Positions 7,237 through 16,389 are shown, numbered from the stretch's first letter. The stretch is 64,000 nt of DNA from Lysinibacillus sp. BPa_S21 (GCF_023337795.1 NZ_JALIRS010000001.1:186001-250000); one strand, 5' to 3'. Numbers and translations: made by a program. The notes: a model not told the origin generated them from the letters alone.

Positions 7237-9141
7237 ATGAATCATACTACTTTTGAGAAATTACAATACAATGAATTGAAAGATATCGTTAAATCCTATT
7301 GTGTTAGTGGATTAGGTAAACAGTTATTAGATAAATTAACGCCGAGCTCAAATTTGACGGTTGTTAAAAATCGCTTAAATGAAACGACAGAGGCACGAAC
7401 AATTTTAGATGCTGAAGGGCATGTCCCGTTTTTAGGGGTATCCAATATTGACAATACTATTAAAAAACTTGAAAAGGGCATTATTTTAGACCCTAGTGAA
7501 TTAGTGAGCATCTCTGACTTTTTAAGAGGCTGTAGAAAAATTAAAAAATTTATGCTGGAAAAGGAATTTTTTGCACCAGTACTTGCATCTTATGCTAATT
7601 CGATGTCTGAATTTAAACGTGTAGAAGAGGAAATAAACTTTGCTATAAAAGCAAATCGTGTGGATTCAGCTGCTAGTAGGGAGTTAAAGCGTATCCGCAA
7701 TCATATGGAAACAACAGAGGAAAAAATTAAAGAGCGCTTAGCAAAATTTTTAAATAATAGTGCCAATAAAACATATATTCAGGAATTCTTTATTAGTAAA
7801 AAGGATGATCGCTACACAATTCCTATTAAGGCTTCCTATAAAAATCATGTGCAAGGGACGGTAGTAGAGATTTCATCTAAAGGTGCAACGGTCTTTATGG
7901 AACCAAGTACGGTCGCTAAATTTAACGTGGAATTGGCCACTTTGCAGGCAGAGGAAGCGATGGAGGAATATCAGATTTTGGCGACATTATCGGGGCTCCT
8001 AATGGAACATATCCGTGAAATCAACATCAACATGGAGTTAATTAGCCAATATGATATGGTGTTTGCTAAAGCCAAGTTCAGCAAGCATATTGGCGGCGTA
8101 GAACCAAGTTTAAATGATGTTGGCTATGTGAAGCTCATCAATTGTAAACACCCACTGTTAACAGGTGAGGCGGTGCCGCTTCATTTTGAAATCGGTAAAG
8201 ACTATCGCAGCTTAATTATTACAGGACCAAATGCCGGTGGTAAAACCGTCGTCCTAAAAACAATTGGCTTGTTAACATTAGCAACAATGTCAGGCTTCCA
8301 TATTGTTGCAGATAAAGGTACTGAAATAGCTATATTTGATCATATTTTTGTAGACATCGGTGATAATCAAAGTATTGAAAATGCACTTAGTACGTTTTCA
8401 TCCCATATGAAAAATCTTTCAGACATTATGAGGGCATCCAATAATAATACGCTTTTGTTATTTGATGAAATAGGAAGTGGCACGGAACCAAATGAAGGAG
8501 CGGCACTGGCCATTTCTATTTTAGAGGAGTTTTATCATATGGGCTGTATGACAGTGGCGACAACTCACTATGGGGAAATTAAGCGTTTCTCTGAAATGCA
8601 CAGTGATTTTATGAATGCGGCAATGCGTTTTAATAGAGAAACATTAGAGCCGTTATATAAATTAGTGATCGGAACATCTGGAGAAAGTAATGCATTATGG
8701 ATTTCTAAGAAAATGAATATACGTGAAACCGTATTACAAAGAGCGAAAGGCTATATTGACAATAAGGATTATCGTTTAGAACGAGTAAATGACAGTAAAA
8801 TTAGGAAGGTTAAGATTGAGCAAGAGAGAACCAAAGTTAAGTATGAATATAAAAAGGGCGATCGTGTGAAGCTGTTAGATCATGATGACGTTGGAATTGT
8901 TTATCAAGAAATGGATAATTTCTATAATATTGACGTGTTTTGTGAGGGAGAATTCATAAAGGTAAATGTTAAACGATTGGCATTAGAGCTACCGGCAACA
9001 GAATTATACCCAGAAGGATATGATTTAGAAACATTGTTTGTGGACTATAAAGATCGGAAACTGCAGCATGATATAGAGCGCGGTTCGAAAAAAGCTCTTC
9101 GCAAGATTCGGAAGGAAATGAAGAGAGATAAATCAAGCTAA
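7237..9141 (+). CDS. MutS2-family ATPase paralogue lacking the Smr domain
   Basis: A 634-residue member of the MutS2 branch of MutS ATPases. The N-terminal core and clamp helices span about residues 1-300. The ATPase follows: Walker A TGPNAGGKT near 329, Walker B LLLFDEIGSGTEP near 406, then ATTHYGEIK. After a shortened coiled coil a KOW-like segment (KKGDRVKLLDHDDVGIVYQ, near 538) is present. The protein ends in a basic tail with no Smr endonuclease domain; canonical MutS2 is near 785 residues. Bacillus MutS2 acts on collided or stalled ribosomes, so a ribosome-linked role is plausible. It lies downstream of an attenuator-like leader. The start follows GAGGAG. Confidence 0.82.
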   Translation: MNHTTFEKLQYNELKDIVKSYCVSGLGKQLLDKLTPSSNLTVVKNRLNETTEARTILDAEGHVPFLGVSNIDNTIKKLEKGIILDPSELVSISDFLRGCRKIKKFMLEKEFFAPVLASYANSMSEFKRVEEEINFAIKANRVDSAASRELKRIRNHMETTEEKIKERLAKFLNNSANKTYIQEFFISKKDDRYTIPIKASYKNHVQGTVVEISSKGATVFMEPSTVAKFNVELATLQAEEAMEEYQILATLSGLLMEHIREININMELISQYDMVFAKAKFSKHIGGVEPSLNDVGYVKLINCKHPLLTGEAVPLHFEIGKDYRSLIITGPNAGGKTVVLKTIGLLTLATMSGFHIVADKGTEIAIFDHIFVDIGDNQSIENALSTFSSHMKNLSDIMRASNNNTLLLFDEIGSGTEPNEGAALAISILEEFYHMGCMTVATTHYGEIKRFSEMHSDFMNAAMRFNRETLEPLYKLVIGTSGESNALWISKKMNIRETVLQRAKGYIDNKDYRLERVNDSKIRKVKIEQERTKVKYEYKKGDRVKLLDHDDVGIVYQEMDNFYNIDVFCEGEFIKVNVKRLALELPATELYPEGYDLETLFVDYKDRKLQHDIERGSKKALRKIRKEMKRDKSS

Positions 9142-9148
9142 AATCCTA

Positions 9149-9187
9149 AAAGGGATTGCACATAAATGTTAATGTGCAATCCCTTTG
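9149..9187. terminator. Bidirectional terminator between convergent genes
   Basis: A perfect 15-bp stem (AAAGGGATTGCACAT at 9149-9163 with 9172-9186) and an 8-nt loop, with A/T-rich flanks on both sides. It serves the MutS2-like gene and the convergent XRE regulator gene. Confidence 0.85.
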
Positions 9188-9189
9188 AT

Positions 9190-10440
9190 TTATTGAACCG
9201 AATTTATTTGCGCTTTAATTGAAAAATAAGTTTCTTCAATTTTTTGTTTATAAGGTAGATCAATTAAATCCTGAGAATCCTTATAGGTCATTTTGGCGAT
9301 TTCGTAGGCAGTTGTTAGCTCACCGAATTGTGCATAGCAAAGAGCTTTGTAGGAAAAGCACTCATTTAAGCTTAATATGTCAAATGGATGTAAGACGAAT
9401 GGGGGAACGTTTGTAAAATGTTCAAATGCTTCCTTAGCTTCTTCATAGTGACCTAGTAAATATAAGGACTTTCCTTTTTCCGAATAGTAAAAGTTTTTTT
9501 CGAAAATAACCGAATTATTATGCATAAGCGAACCAAAACGCTCTATTTCCTCTAGTGCCTGCTGATAATCGTGCGTGTAATTGTTATAATAATGCGCCCT
9601 TAATACGAAAATCAAAGCATCCACGCTCACTTGTTCGGCAAATATCCGATACTGCTCAAGCTTATTCAGCATATGTTCCACTTGCTCGAAATCATGGTCA
9701 ATCATGGCACAAAACGCCCCAATACGATACATATCATCTATATAAGAATAAAATTGATTTTTATGTGCATTGGTAATGGTCTCATAAATAAGCTGTTTTC
9801 CTTCTTTATATTCACCAATTGCTAACTGAAAAATGCTAATATAATAAGCCATTTTCACAGTATCTCGCGAATCTAATTGGTACTTTTCCTGCTCAGCCTC
9901 TTCTTTCGCCTGCAAAATACAAGAATAAGCCATTTTGTAGTTTCTTTCTTCCGATAATATGCCCGACTCAAATATATAAGTTTCAAACCAATGGCTTAGT
10001 AAATTAATTTCTTTAAACATAAAGCGTGCCTGTTGAAGCGGTGATTCCCATGTCGTTAATTTCGCATGATGTTGTGCTGCTGCATATATATACAGTAAAC
10101 GCCCTGCCTCATAACTAAGTGAAAGATCTTCTACATAAGGCTTAATCATCTCTACGATTTGCTGTACATGATCTGTATGACCTAGTTTTAATTCCGCAAA
10201 TAAAATCTCTACCTGCTCTAAAAGATGACGTATGGAAGAGGAGGTTACTTGTTCAAGCAATTCACTTGCTTTGACGCCTAAACGTTCCGCTATATAATCA
10301 AGACTTTCCATCGAAGGCTTGGCCTTATCATTTTCAATTTGACTTAACATACCTTTTGTTAGACGATCACCGGCAAGTGCCTCCAATGTTAACTTTTGTT
10401 CCTTCCTTAATTTACGAATTCGTGTACCTAAAGAGTCCAT
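9190..10440 (-). CDS. XRE-family transcriptional regulator with TPR repeats
   Basis: A 416-residue regulator. Residues 1-60 form an HTH_3 domain (SLGTRIRKLRKEQKLTLEAL, then TKGMLSQIENDKAKPSMESLDYIAE). The rest is helical with tetratricopeptide-like repeats, as in peptide-sensing RRNPP-type or related regulators. No small peptide gene is visible next to it, so the ligand is unknown. It is divergent from an MFS exporter gene, and the intergenic region carries two identical palindromes, one before each gene. This suggests it controls both its own gene and the exporter. Confidence 0.82.
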   Translation of the reverse strand: MDSLGTRIRKLRKEQKLTLEALAGDRLTKGMLSQIENDKAKPSMESLDYIAERLGVKASELLEQVTSSSIRHLLEQVEILFAELKLGHTDHVQQIVEMIKPYVEDLSLSYEAGRLLYIYAAAQHHAKLTTWESPLQQARFMFKEINLLSHWFETYIFESGILSEERNYKMAYSCILQAKEEAEQEKYQLDSRDTVKMAYYISIFQLAIGEYKEGKQLIYETITNAHKNQFYSYIDDMYRIGAFCAMIDHDFEQVEHMLNKLEQYRIFAEQVSVDALIFVLRAHYYNNYTHDYQQALEEIERFGSLMHNNSVIFEKNFYYSEKGKSLYLLGHYEEAKEAFEHFTNVPPFVLHPFDILSLNECFSYKALCYAQFGELTTAYEIAKMTYKDSQDLIDLPYKQKIEETYFSIKAQINSVQ

Positions 10441-10472
10441 TGCCTCGCCTCCTTTTTTAAAACATGTTCTTT

Positions 10473-10489
10473 GTTTAATTATATTAAAC
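10473..10489. promoter_or_regulatory. Operator palindrome 1, GTTTAAT-N3-ATTAAAC
   Basis: A perfect inverted repeat with 7-bp arms and a 3-bp spacer, 32 bp upstream of the XRE gene start on the minus strand. Arms and spacing are identical in the second site 55 bp away. Binding by the XRE regulator is inferred from position. Confidence 0.7.
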
Positions 10490-10527
10490 TTTCACTTGCG
10501 AGGGAAGTGGGGGCTATGTTATATTTT

Positions 10528-10544
10528 GTTTAATTAAATTAAAC
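10528..10544. promoter_or_regulatory. Operator palindrome 2, GTTTAAT-N3-ATTAAAC
   Basis: The second copy of the same palindrome (spacer TAA instead of TAT), 35 bp before the MFS start. The centre-to-centre distance to copy 1 is 55 bp, close to an integral number of helical turns. Confidence 0.7.
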
Positions 10545-10579
10545 TTTTTAACTTAGTTAAAAAAATGGAGGGATTTTTG

Positions 10580-11866
10580 ATGAATGAAGCGCAAAAATAT
10601 AAAAAGGCAACTTATCATTTATGGACATTTACAGCTAGTAAAATGATTTCGTTGCTAGGTTCCCATGTATTGTCATTTGGGATAGGTTTATATATTTTGG
10701 CACTAACAGGGTCAGCGATGAGTTTTGCGACAACCATGATATGTTCGATTTTGCCTCGTGCCTTGGTCGCACCTCTGGCAGGTTATGTAGCAGATAATTA
10801 TTCAAAGAAACGCACAATTTTATTCGCGCAAGCAGGTACAATATTAACCGTTGCTGGGTTACTACTCTATACAGAAATGGTCGGTTTGTCGGTCTATGCT
10901 ATTTATATGGCAACCGTTTTTAATACAATATGCGCTGCCTTTTCGGGTGTAACATTTACTTCCTCAATCGCAACACTAGTAGATCCGGAACGCCTACAAA
11001 AAGCACTGTCATTCAATCAAATGTCAGTGTCATTAGCAGCTATTGGAGGGCCAGTAATCGGGGGAATGATGTATGGATTTTTCTCCATGGAAGCTTTTTT
11101 ACTTGTACATATGGTGGCCTATATGATTGCATTTTGCTTAGAAGCGACAATGAATTTTACTCTCTATAGTACTAGGGAACAGACTGTAGAAAAGGAAAAA
11201 ATGTGGGCTGGTCTTGCTAGTGGTTTTCATTATATAAAGCAACAAAAAGTAGTTAAAACAATCATGTGGATTTCATTATGGATTAATTTGTTTTTCTCTG
11301 CCATCGTTGTAGGGGGGACATATATAATTATTGAATTATTAAAAGTAAAATCAACTCATTTTGGTTTTATTGAGGCTTCGGGTGCGGTAGGCATGCTTGT
11401 TGCTTCCATCTATTTCGCAACAAGGGCAGAGGTAAAGGCACCACTACGTTTTTCTAAATTCAGCTTATTGCTGTTGGCTAGCAGTTTAGGGCTGGCGGTT
11501 GTCCCATTAGTAACAAATTTATCCTATGTAACCGTTGTTATCTTTTATCTGGTAATTTACTTTATTTTCGCTATTTTTGAGATGGGAATTAATATGCCGA
11601 TTATGGTTTATATGCAAAAGCTAATTTCAGAAGAATACCGTGGACGTGTATTGGGATTAATGGAAACAATGGCAATGTCAATGATGCCGATCGGAATGGT
11701 CGTTTACGGCATCTTGTACGATTCATTCCCAGCCACAATTATTTTACTTGTCACAAGTGTAATTATCGTAACGATATCATTAGTTATGCTGCGAACATCG
11801 GTCTTAAAAGAAGCACATCCAGAGTTTTATGAACAAAAGATAGTATCAAAGAGTGTAACAAATTGA
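10580..11866 (+). CDS. MFS transporter (drug-efflux type)
   Basis: About 428 residues with 12 hydrophobic segments. The loop motif APLAGYVADNYSKKR between helices 2 and 3 is the MFS signature. The family resembles MFS_3-type macrolide or multidrug exporters; the substrate is not readable. Start choice: an in-frame ATG at 10565 overlaps the GGAGGG ribosome binding site of the ATG at 10580, so 10580 is preferred. It is transcribed divergently from the XRE-TPR regulator across paired palindromes, suggesting regulated, inducible expression. Confidence 0.85.
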   Translation: MNEAQKYKKATYHLWTFTASKMISLLGSHVLSFGIGLYILALTGSAMSFATTMICSILPRALVAPLAGYVADNYSKKRTILFAQAGTILTVAGLLLYTEMVGLSVYAIYMATVFNTICAAFSGVTFTSSIATLVDPERLQKALSFNQMSVSLAAIGGPVIGGMMYGFFSMEAFLLVHMVAYMIAFCLEATMNFTLYSTREQTVEKEKMWAGLASGFHYIKQQKVVKTIMWISLWINLFFSAIVVGGTYIIIELLKVKSTHFGFIEASGAVGMLVASIYFATRAEVKAPLRFSKFSLLLLASSLGLAVVPLVTNLSYVTVVIFYLVIYFIFAIFEMGINMPIMVYMQKLISEEYRGRVLGLMETMAMSMMPIGMVVYGILYDSFPATIILLVTSVIIVTISLVMLRTSVLKEAHPEFYEQKIVSKSVTN

Positions 11867-11900
11867 TGGCTCGCTAAAGGTATTAATAACGAGATGAGAT

Positions 11901-11993
11901 TTATCAGCGAAAAAGGCAGTTTTATCAGCGATTTATGAAAGTTATCAGCGATGGTGGCAAATTTATCAGCGATTCGGAGCCATCCACCAGCGA
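11901..11993. repeat. Array A: five TTATCAGCGA units with 21-bp period
   Basis: Units begin at 11901, 11922, 11942, 11963 and 11984 (steps 21, 20, 21, 21). The first four are exact TTATCAGCGA; the fifth is CCACCAGCGA. The spacers are unrelated. It lies between the convergent MFS and lutC genes, just before a bidirectional terminator, and no credible ORF covers it. Confidence 0.85.
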
Positions 11994-12021
11994 ATTTCAC
12001 TAGTTTTAACGTTTAAAAAAT

Positions 12022-12066
12022 AAAACCAGGCATGCCTTCAGCACTGAAGTATGCCTGGTTTGTTTT
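12022..12066. terminator. Bidirectional terminator between MFS gene and lutC
   Basis: A long near-perfect hairpin: AAACCAGGCAT (12023-12033) pairs with 12051-12061, and an inner CTTCAG/CTGAAG extends it. It has an A-rich left and T-rich right flank, suiting both directions. Confidence 0.85.
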
Positions 12067-12106
12067 CAGTAACAAATCAATGCAGCGAATGCCAAGCGAA
12101 ATTGAT

Positions 12107-12823
12107 TTACTGATCCTCAATCACAATATAAGTTGCGTGAATGGGCCCATGTACACCAACAATAAGAATCATTTCGATATCTGCCGAATTACTTGGTCCA
12201 GTTATAAAGTTGATGCAGGAAGCGATTTGCTCGCCACTTCTAACTTTTTCGCTAATTAAGCGGGCTGCTTGCGTCATCCTTGGAACAATCGTACTTTTAG
12301 GGATTAAAATAATAGAGTTCTTTGGTAAAAAGCTAACGGATCTACCTTTATCTTTACTACTAAAAAGTACAGCAGTTGCTGATTCTGCTAATGTTATTTC
12401 ACTTATCGTAATGCCGATGTTCGCTTTTTCGGCCTGTCGAATATTTTCCTCTGGCCGCTCGGAGTCCCATTCGTGCAGCTGAATATTTGCTTGTGGCCAT
12501 TGCTCGGTCATCAATGGGGAGAGTCCATAGCTCTTAAAACGCTCATCTTTCCATGTTATAACTGATTGGCCTCCATAATACTCAACTACTTTTTGTAAAT
12601 CTGTAGGAAGATTAGCTGTATTTGAAATGACAATATCCGTATGAATATTTTTGCATTGAGCAGCTAAAACCTTTACTAACTCATCTTTTGTCGCTTCTTT
12701 TAGGACACGATCTTGTGGATGATATTGCCATGTTGGTCGTGCTATTTCTGTTCTTGGTGCACGTCCAAGTTGTTTCGCAATGTTTGCTAAAAATACATCT
12801 CTATTTTCAATAGTACCTGTCAT
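12107..12823 (-). CDS. lutC: Lactate utilization protein LutC
   Basis: A 238-residue LUD-domain protein. It ends the lutA-lutB-lutC operon, whose products form the non-flavin, Fe-S L-lactate oxidation complex known from B. subtilis. Family features are the opening IENRDVFLANIAKQLGRA, a central ITISEITLAESATAVLFSS, and the glycine-proline end segment INFITGPSNSADIEMILIVG. It starts one base inside the lutB stop (TAATG), so translation is coupled. No cofactor-binding cysteines are seen, as expected for LutC. Confidence 0.92.
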   Translation of the reverse strand: MTGTIENRDVFLANIAKQLGRAPRTEIARPTWQYHPQDRVLKEATKDELVKVLAAQCKNIHTDIVISNTANLPTDLQKVVEYYGGQSVITWKDERFKSYGLSPLMTEQWPQANIQLHEWDSERPEENIRQAEKANIGITISEITLAESATAVLFSSKDKGRSVSFLPKNSIILIPKSTIVPRMTQAARLISEKVRSGEQIASCINFITGPSNSADIEMILIVGVHGPIHATYIVIEDQ

Positions 12824-14250
12824 TATTCATCGCCTCCTTGTTGGCGGTGTTTAAACCAGTCGCGGAAATGATTTTTATTGGGAGCTGGAAAATCCCTTGC
12901 TTCCGTCCAAGCCTTTAATGGGCCAGGGCCATTTGAAATTTTCTGATCTTTCGTAAATGGAGCCATGGCTGGTGAAGCCACTTTTGTCGCCATTTTATAT
13001 AGGGTAGGGGAGGAAGCACCTAAACCGAAGGCCTTCATTAAAAGCTTTTCTGATACAGGAGCTTTGCCTTCGTTTTCAACAATTACTTGTCGATGTCTAT
13101 GGATAAGCTGATGTAACGGTATTTTGACAGGACAAGCATCCGTGCAGGCACCACATAAAGTGGAGGCATATGGTAACTCTTTGAAATCCTCATAGCCACC
13201 TAATAATGGCGAAAGAACAACACCTACTGGCCCAGAATAGATAGAGCCATACGAATGCCCACCAACATGTCGATAAACAGGGCAAGCGTTAACACAGGCT
13301 GCACAGCGGATACATTGTAAAATAGGCTGGAATTCACTACCTAAGATAGCAGAACGTCCATTATCGACGATAACTAAATGGAAATCCTCTGGTCCATCTG
13401 TGTCACCTTCATCTTTGATCCCCGTTAACGTTGTAATATAGCTTGTTAGCTTTTGGCCAACTGCACTTCTCGTTAATAAGCTTACTAAGACTTCCATCTC
13501 TTCAAATGTAGGAACAATTCTTTCCATCCCCATTACCGTAATTTGTGTTTTGGGCAAGGCTGTTACTAAATCTGCGTTCCCTTCATTTGTCACAAGTGTA
13601 ATCGAGCCGCTCTCTGCAATAGCAAAGTTACAGCCTGTAATGCCTATGTCGGCTGTTAAATATTCATTCCTTAATTTTTGACGTACATATAAAGCTAATT
13701 CCTCTGGCTCTTCACTTTTCTCATAGCCTTGTTTTTCTTTGAAAATATCACGAATCTGCTCCTTATTTTTATGTAAAGCTGGAGCAACGATATGAGAGGG
13801 TGGCTCGTGATCATCTACTTGCAAAATGTACTCTCCAAGATCTGTTTCTATGACTTGGCATCCGAGTTTTTCTAAAGCGGCGTTTAGATCAATTTCCTCC
13901 GTTACCATAGATTTTGATTTCACAATTTTAGTGGCGTTTTTATTTTTCGCGATACTTTGAATATAGTCTGTCGCTTCTTTCGCAGTTTGGGCAAAGTAAA
14001 CATGCCCACCTCTTTTTGAAACATTTTCACTTAGCTGGTATAAGTAATAATCTAAGTTCGCAAGCACATGCTTTCGAATTTCTTCACCGTGCGAACGCCA
14101 TTCCTCCCAATGTCCGAGCTCATCAGCCTGTTCTAGCCGACGTGTCTGAAGGCGTTCCTGTGCGCTCGACACAGCTCCGCGCATAAATGTATTTTCTAAT
14201 TCTTTCGCTACTCGATGATGAAAGCGTTCATTACTTGTTTTCATAGACAT
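12823..14250 (-). CDS. lutB: Lactate utilization iron-sulfur protein LutB
   Basis: A 475-residue protein with an N-terminal LUD domain and two ferredoxin-type [4Fe-4S] motifs: [12 protein letters not shown] near residue 311 and CGACTDACP near 364. A C-terminal extension (residues about 400-475) is typical of LutB. With LutA and LutC it oxidises L-lactate to pyruvate for growth on lactate. The length is normal. The ribosome binding site is AAAGGGGGT. Unusually, 123 bp separate it from lutA, and that gap is filled by a copy of a dispersed structured repeat. Confidence 0.94.
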   Translation of the reverse strand: MSMKTSNERFHHRVAKELENTFMRGAVSSAQERLQTRRLEQADELGHWEEWRSHGEEIRKHVLANLDYYLYQLSENVSKRGGHVYFAQTAKEATDYIQSIAKNKNATKIVKSKSMVTEEIDLNAALEKLGCQVIETDLGEYILQVDDHEPPSHIVAPALHKNKEQIRDIFKEKQGYEKSEEPEELALYVRQKLRNEYLTADIGITGCNFAIAESGSITLVTNEGNADLVTALPKTQITVMGMERIVPTFEEMEVLVSLLTRSAVGQKLTSYITTLTGIKDEGDTDGPEDFHLVIVDNGRSAILGSEFQPILQCIRCAACVNACPVYRHVGGHSYGSIYSGPVGVVLSPLLGGYEDFKELPYASTLCGACTDACPVKIPLHQLIHRHRQVIVENEGKAPVSEKLLMKAFGLGASSPTLYKMATKVASPAMAPFTKDQKISNGPGPLKAWTEARDFPAPNKNHFRDWFKHRQQGGDE

Positions 14251-14280
14251 ATTTCATTTACCCCCTTTTAGCTTCTTTCA

Positions 14281-14367
14281 GCAGATGTCACGGAACCGGC
14301 AAGGATTTCTTAATGTTAGCCTAAAAATCGCTTCGCTTTTGCGCACAAAGCCGACTCCGGACACGAT
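14281..14367. repeat. Dispersed structured element, copy a (between lutA and lutB)
   Basis: Shares with the copy at 43.1 kb the blocks GATGTCA(C/T)GGAA(C/T)CGG, ATGTTAGCCTAAA and a distal TCCGGAC followed by ATTATG. GGAACCGGC at 14292-14300 faces GCCGACTCC at 14350-14358, giving the closing stem with two mismatches. This copy lacks the middle hairpins of the other two. It runs opposite to the lut operon. Confidence 0.65.
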
Positions 14368-14373
14368 TATGGA

Positions 14374-15087
14374 TCAGCTATTTAATACTTCAGCAATATG
14401 CATGACTTTAATAGGTTTACCTTGCCGAGTAATGCGACCACCAATATTCATTAAGCAACCAGCATCAGCTCCGATTAAAATATCTGCCCTTGTTTCTTCA
14501 ACATTCTGTACTTTCTCATTGACCATTTCTCCTGAAATATTGCCCATTTTTACTGAAAACGTTCCGCCAAATCCACAGCACCGATCTTTTCCTGGGAGTT
14601 CGACATACTGCAAGCCTTTAACCTGATTTAATAATTTTAACGGTGCTTCAGTAACTCCAAGTAAACGTGTCATATGACAGGAGGTATGATAGGTAGCCTT
14701 ACCCTCTAAATGGGCACCTACATCCTCGACCTTCAATACATCTACTATAAACTCTGTAAATTCATATGTTTTATCTGCCAATGCTTGCGCTTTTGGCTCC
14801 CAAACAGGATCACCCCGAAATACTTCTGGATATTCTTTAAACATATAGGCGCAGGAACCAGAAGGGGAGACGACGTATTCAGCATGTTCAAAGGCTGTTA
14901 TCATTTTCTTCATAGCATTTTGGGACTCTTTTACATAGCCACTATTGTACGCAGGCTGCCCACAGCAAATTTGATGTTCAGGAAAGTCTAGGTCACACCC
15001 GAGCCTTTCAAGAACCTCAACAACAGCCTTTCCTACATCACCTTGAAACATATCAACTAAACAAGTCGCAAAAAGTGTTACTTTCAT
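14374..15087 (-). CDS. lutA: Lactate utilization protein LutA (Fe-S oxidoreductase)
   Basis: A 237-residue protein with two CCG-type cysteine motifs ([10 protein letters not shown] and CCGFGGTFS), as in heterodisulfide reductase and glycolate oxidase subunits. It is the first gene of lutABC. Its start has AGGAGCG upstream. A 13-bp palindrome about 40 bp upstream fits a LutR operator. The length is typical. Confidence 0.93.
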   Translation of the reverse strand: MKVTLFATCLVDMFQGDVGKAVVEVLERLGCDLDFPEHQICCGQPAYNSGYVKESQNAMKKMITAFEHAEYVVSPSGSCAYMFKEYPEVFRGDPVWEPKAQALADKTYEFTEFIVDVLKVEDVGAHLEGKATYHTSCHMTRLLGVTEAPLKLLNQVKGLQYVELPGKDRCCGFGGTFSVKMGNISGEMVNEKVQNVEETRADILIGADAGCLMNIGGRITRQGKPIKVMHIAEVLNS

Positions 15088-15127
15088 TCATAATCGCTCC
15101 TTTTTCCTCAAATAGATAAATCAACAG

Positions 15128-15140
15128 GTCATCAGATGAC
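15128..15140. promoter_or_regulatory. Probable LutR operator
   Basis: Perfect palindrome GTCATC-A-GATGAC upstream of lutA. It contains TCATC-N1-GATGA, which I recall as the LutR site described in B. subtilis; this is from memory and was not looked up. The adjacent lutR gene supports it. Confidence 0.65.
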
Positions 15141-15248
15141 TTTGGAAGTAAATATATTGTTTTTATCATACTACAACTTTTCGGAAGAATGAAAGGTGTT
15201 TATTTGAAATTTTCGAAAAATTAATTATACTTCGGGGCTGAAAGAAGT

Positions 15249-15279
15249 AAAAAGCCGCCTATTCAAAACTAGGCAGCTA
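15249..15279 (-). terminator. Intrinsic terminator after lutR
   Basis: On the minus strand GCTGCCTA pairs with TAGGCGGC (one G-U pair) and is followed by TTTTT. It lies directly after the lutR stop and separates it from lutA. Confidence 0.8.
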
Positions 15280-15286
15280 CTGTTTA

Positions 15287-16012
15287 TTATAAAGTTTTAG
15301 TTGTTTCAAAATATTGCAATAAGACATTCTCCACATTACTTAAATGCGAAGCCATAGCATGTTTTGCAAGCTCTTCATTTTGCTGTTTTATCGCGAGGAA
15401 AATTTGCATATGTTCATCATATAGCTTTTCGCTTGTAGTTTTTTTAGAGTACAACCATATTCGACGTGTTTCTCTCATCGTTTCGATCATTAAGCCTGAA
15501 ACCTGGTCTAATATCGTTGCGAGTAGGGGGTTTTGAGACGCTGTAGAAATGGCCGTGTGAAATTGGAAATCCACTTTTTCCCCTAGCTCTCCATCACCTT
15601 GTACACGTTTCATTTCATCTAAAATTTGCATCATTGACTGTAAGTCTTCTTCAGTTCGATGAAAGGCTGCGCTAGCCGCTGCGCCTACTTCTATAATTTT
15701 GCGTACTTCTAACAAATGTGAGATATCTTGCTTATTTGTTAAAATGGCAGTCGATAAGGGGAAATCGAGCTGTTTGGTTTGATTACTTTTAACAAATGTG
15801 CCTGAGCCTTGTTTAATTTCAATAAGCCCCATTGCTTTTAAAGCGGAAAGAGCTTCTCGGATGGCAGATCTGCTTACCTGTAATTGTTCAGCAAGCTGTT
15901 CTACTGAATCAAGTCGGTCACCAGGCTTCAGTTCGCCAGCTCTAATTTTTTCATAGAGGATTTCAGACACTTCCTCATATATTTTTTTTGGTTTAATTTT
16001 TCTTAATTCCAA
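15287..16012 (-). CDS. lutR: FadR/GntR-family regulator LutR
   Basis: A 241-residue GntR regulator of the FadR subclass. The winged helix lies at residues about 10-75 (PGDRLDSVEQLAEQLQVSRS, then AIREALSALKAMGLIEIKQGSGTFV). It is followed by an all-helical FCD ligand domain. Position next to lutABC, with the same orientation, and the LutR-like palindrome before lutA support its naming. In B. subtilis LutR represses the operon until lactate is present. It has its own terminator. Confidence 0.88.
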   Translation of the reverse strand: MELRKIKPKKIYEEVSEILYEKIRAGELKPGDRLDSVEQLAEQLQVSRSAIREALSALKAMGLIEIKQGSGTFVKSNQTKQLDFPLSTAILTNKQDISHLLEVRKIIEVGAAASAAFHRTEEDLQSMMQILDEMKRVQGDGELGEKVDFQFHTAISTASQNPLLATILDQVSGLMIETMRETRRIWLYSKKTTSEKLYDEHMQIFLAIKQQNEELAKHAMASHLSNVENVLLQYFETTKTL

Positions 16013-16323
16013 GGACTACACCTCATTTATCTCTATCAATGGTTCTATTGTTTTTTATTATACATGAAGAAAAGTTATTTACTAATAATTTAGTAAATAA
16101 AAAAGGTATTACATTTAATCAGGTTTGTTAATAAAAAAATTGGTTTATGATTAAGTAATAAAAGTATTTTTTGTTGGTATTTTGCTAAAATATACTGATT
16201 GTAGCCCGTAGCAGAAATCAGGCTATTCGAATTTAATCGAATGTATAAAAACGGTAATCCGCAAAGCTGATATTTAATATAAGATCCTCTATATAAAGCT
16301 GTGCAGAATTATAGTGAATTTTA

Positions 16324-16352
16324 TTGACAGATAAAACGAGGGGGCGCATAAT
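16324..16352 (+). promoter_or_regulatory. Sigma-A-type promoter upstream of ccdA
   Basis: TTGACA at 16324-16329, exactly 17 bases, then CATAAT at 16347-16352 (5 of 6 consensus). Placed about 190 bp before ccdA; it would give a long leader. Confidence 0.55.
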
Positions 16353-16389
16353 GCAAAAGTACATTAACAAATACACTTTGATGTCATAA
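16351..16389 (+). CDS. Possible 12-residue small ORF (MQKYINKYTLMS)
   Basis: ATG with GAGGGGG eight bases upstream, ending at TAA 16387-16389. It overlaps the -10 hexamer of the predicted promoter, so either the promoter or the small ORF is real, or the ORF is expressed from further upstream. Weak candidate. Confidence 0.2.
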   Translation: MQKYINKYTLMS

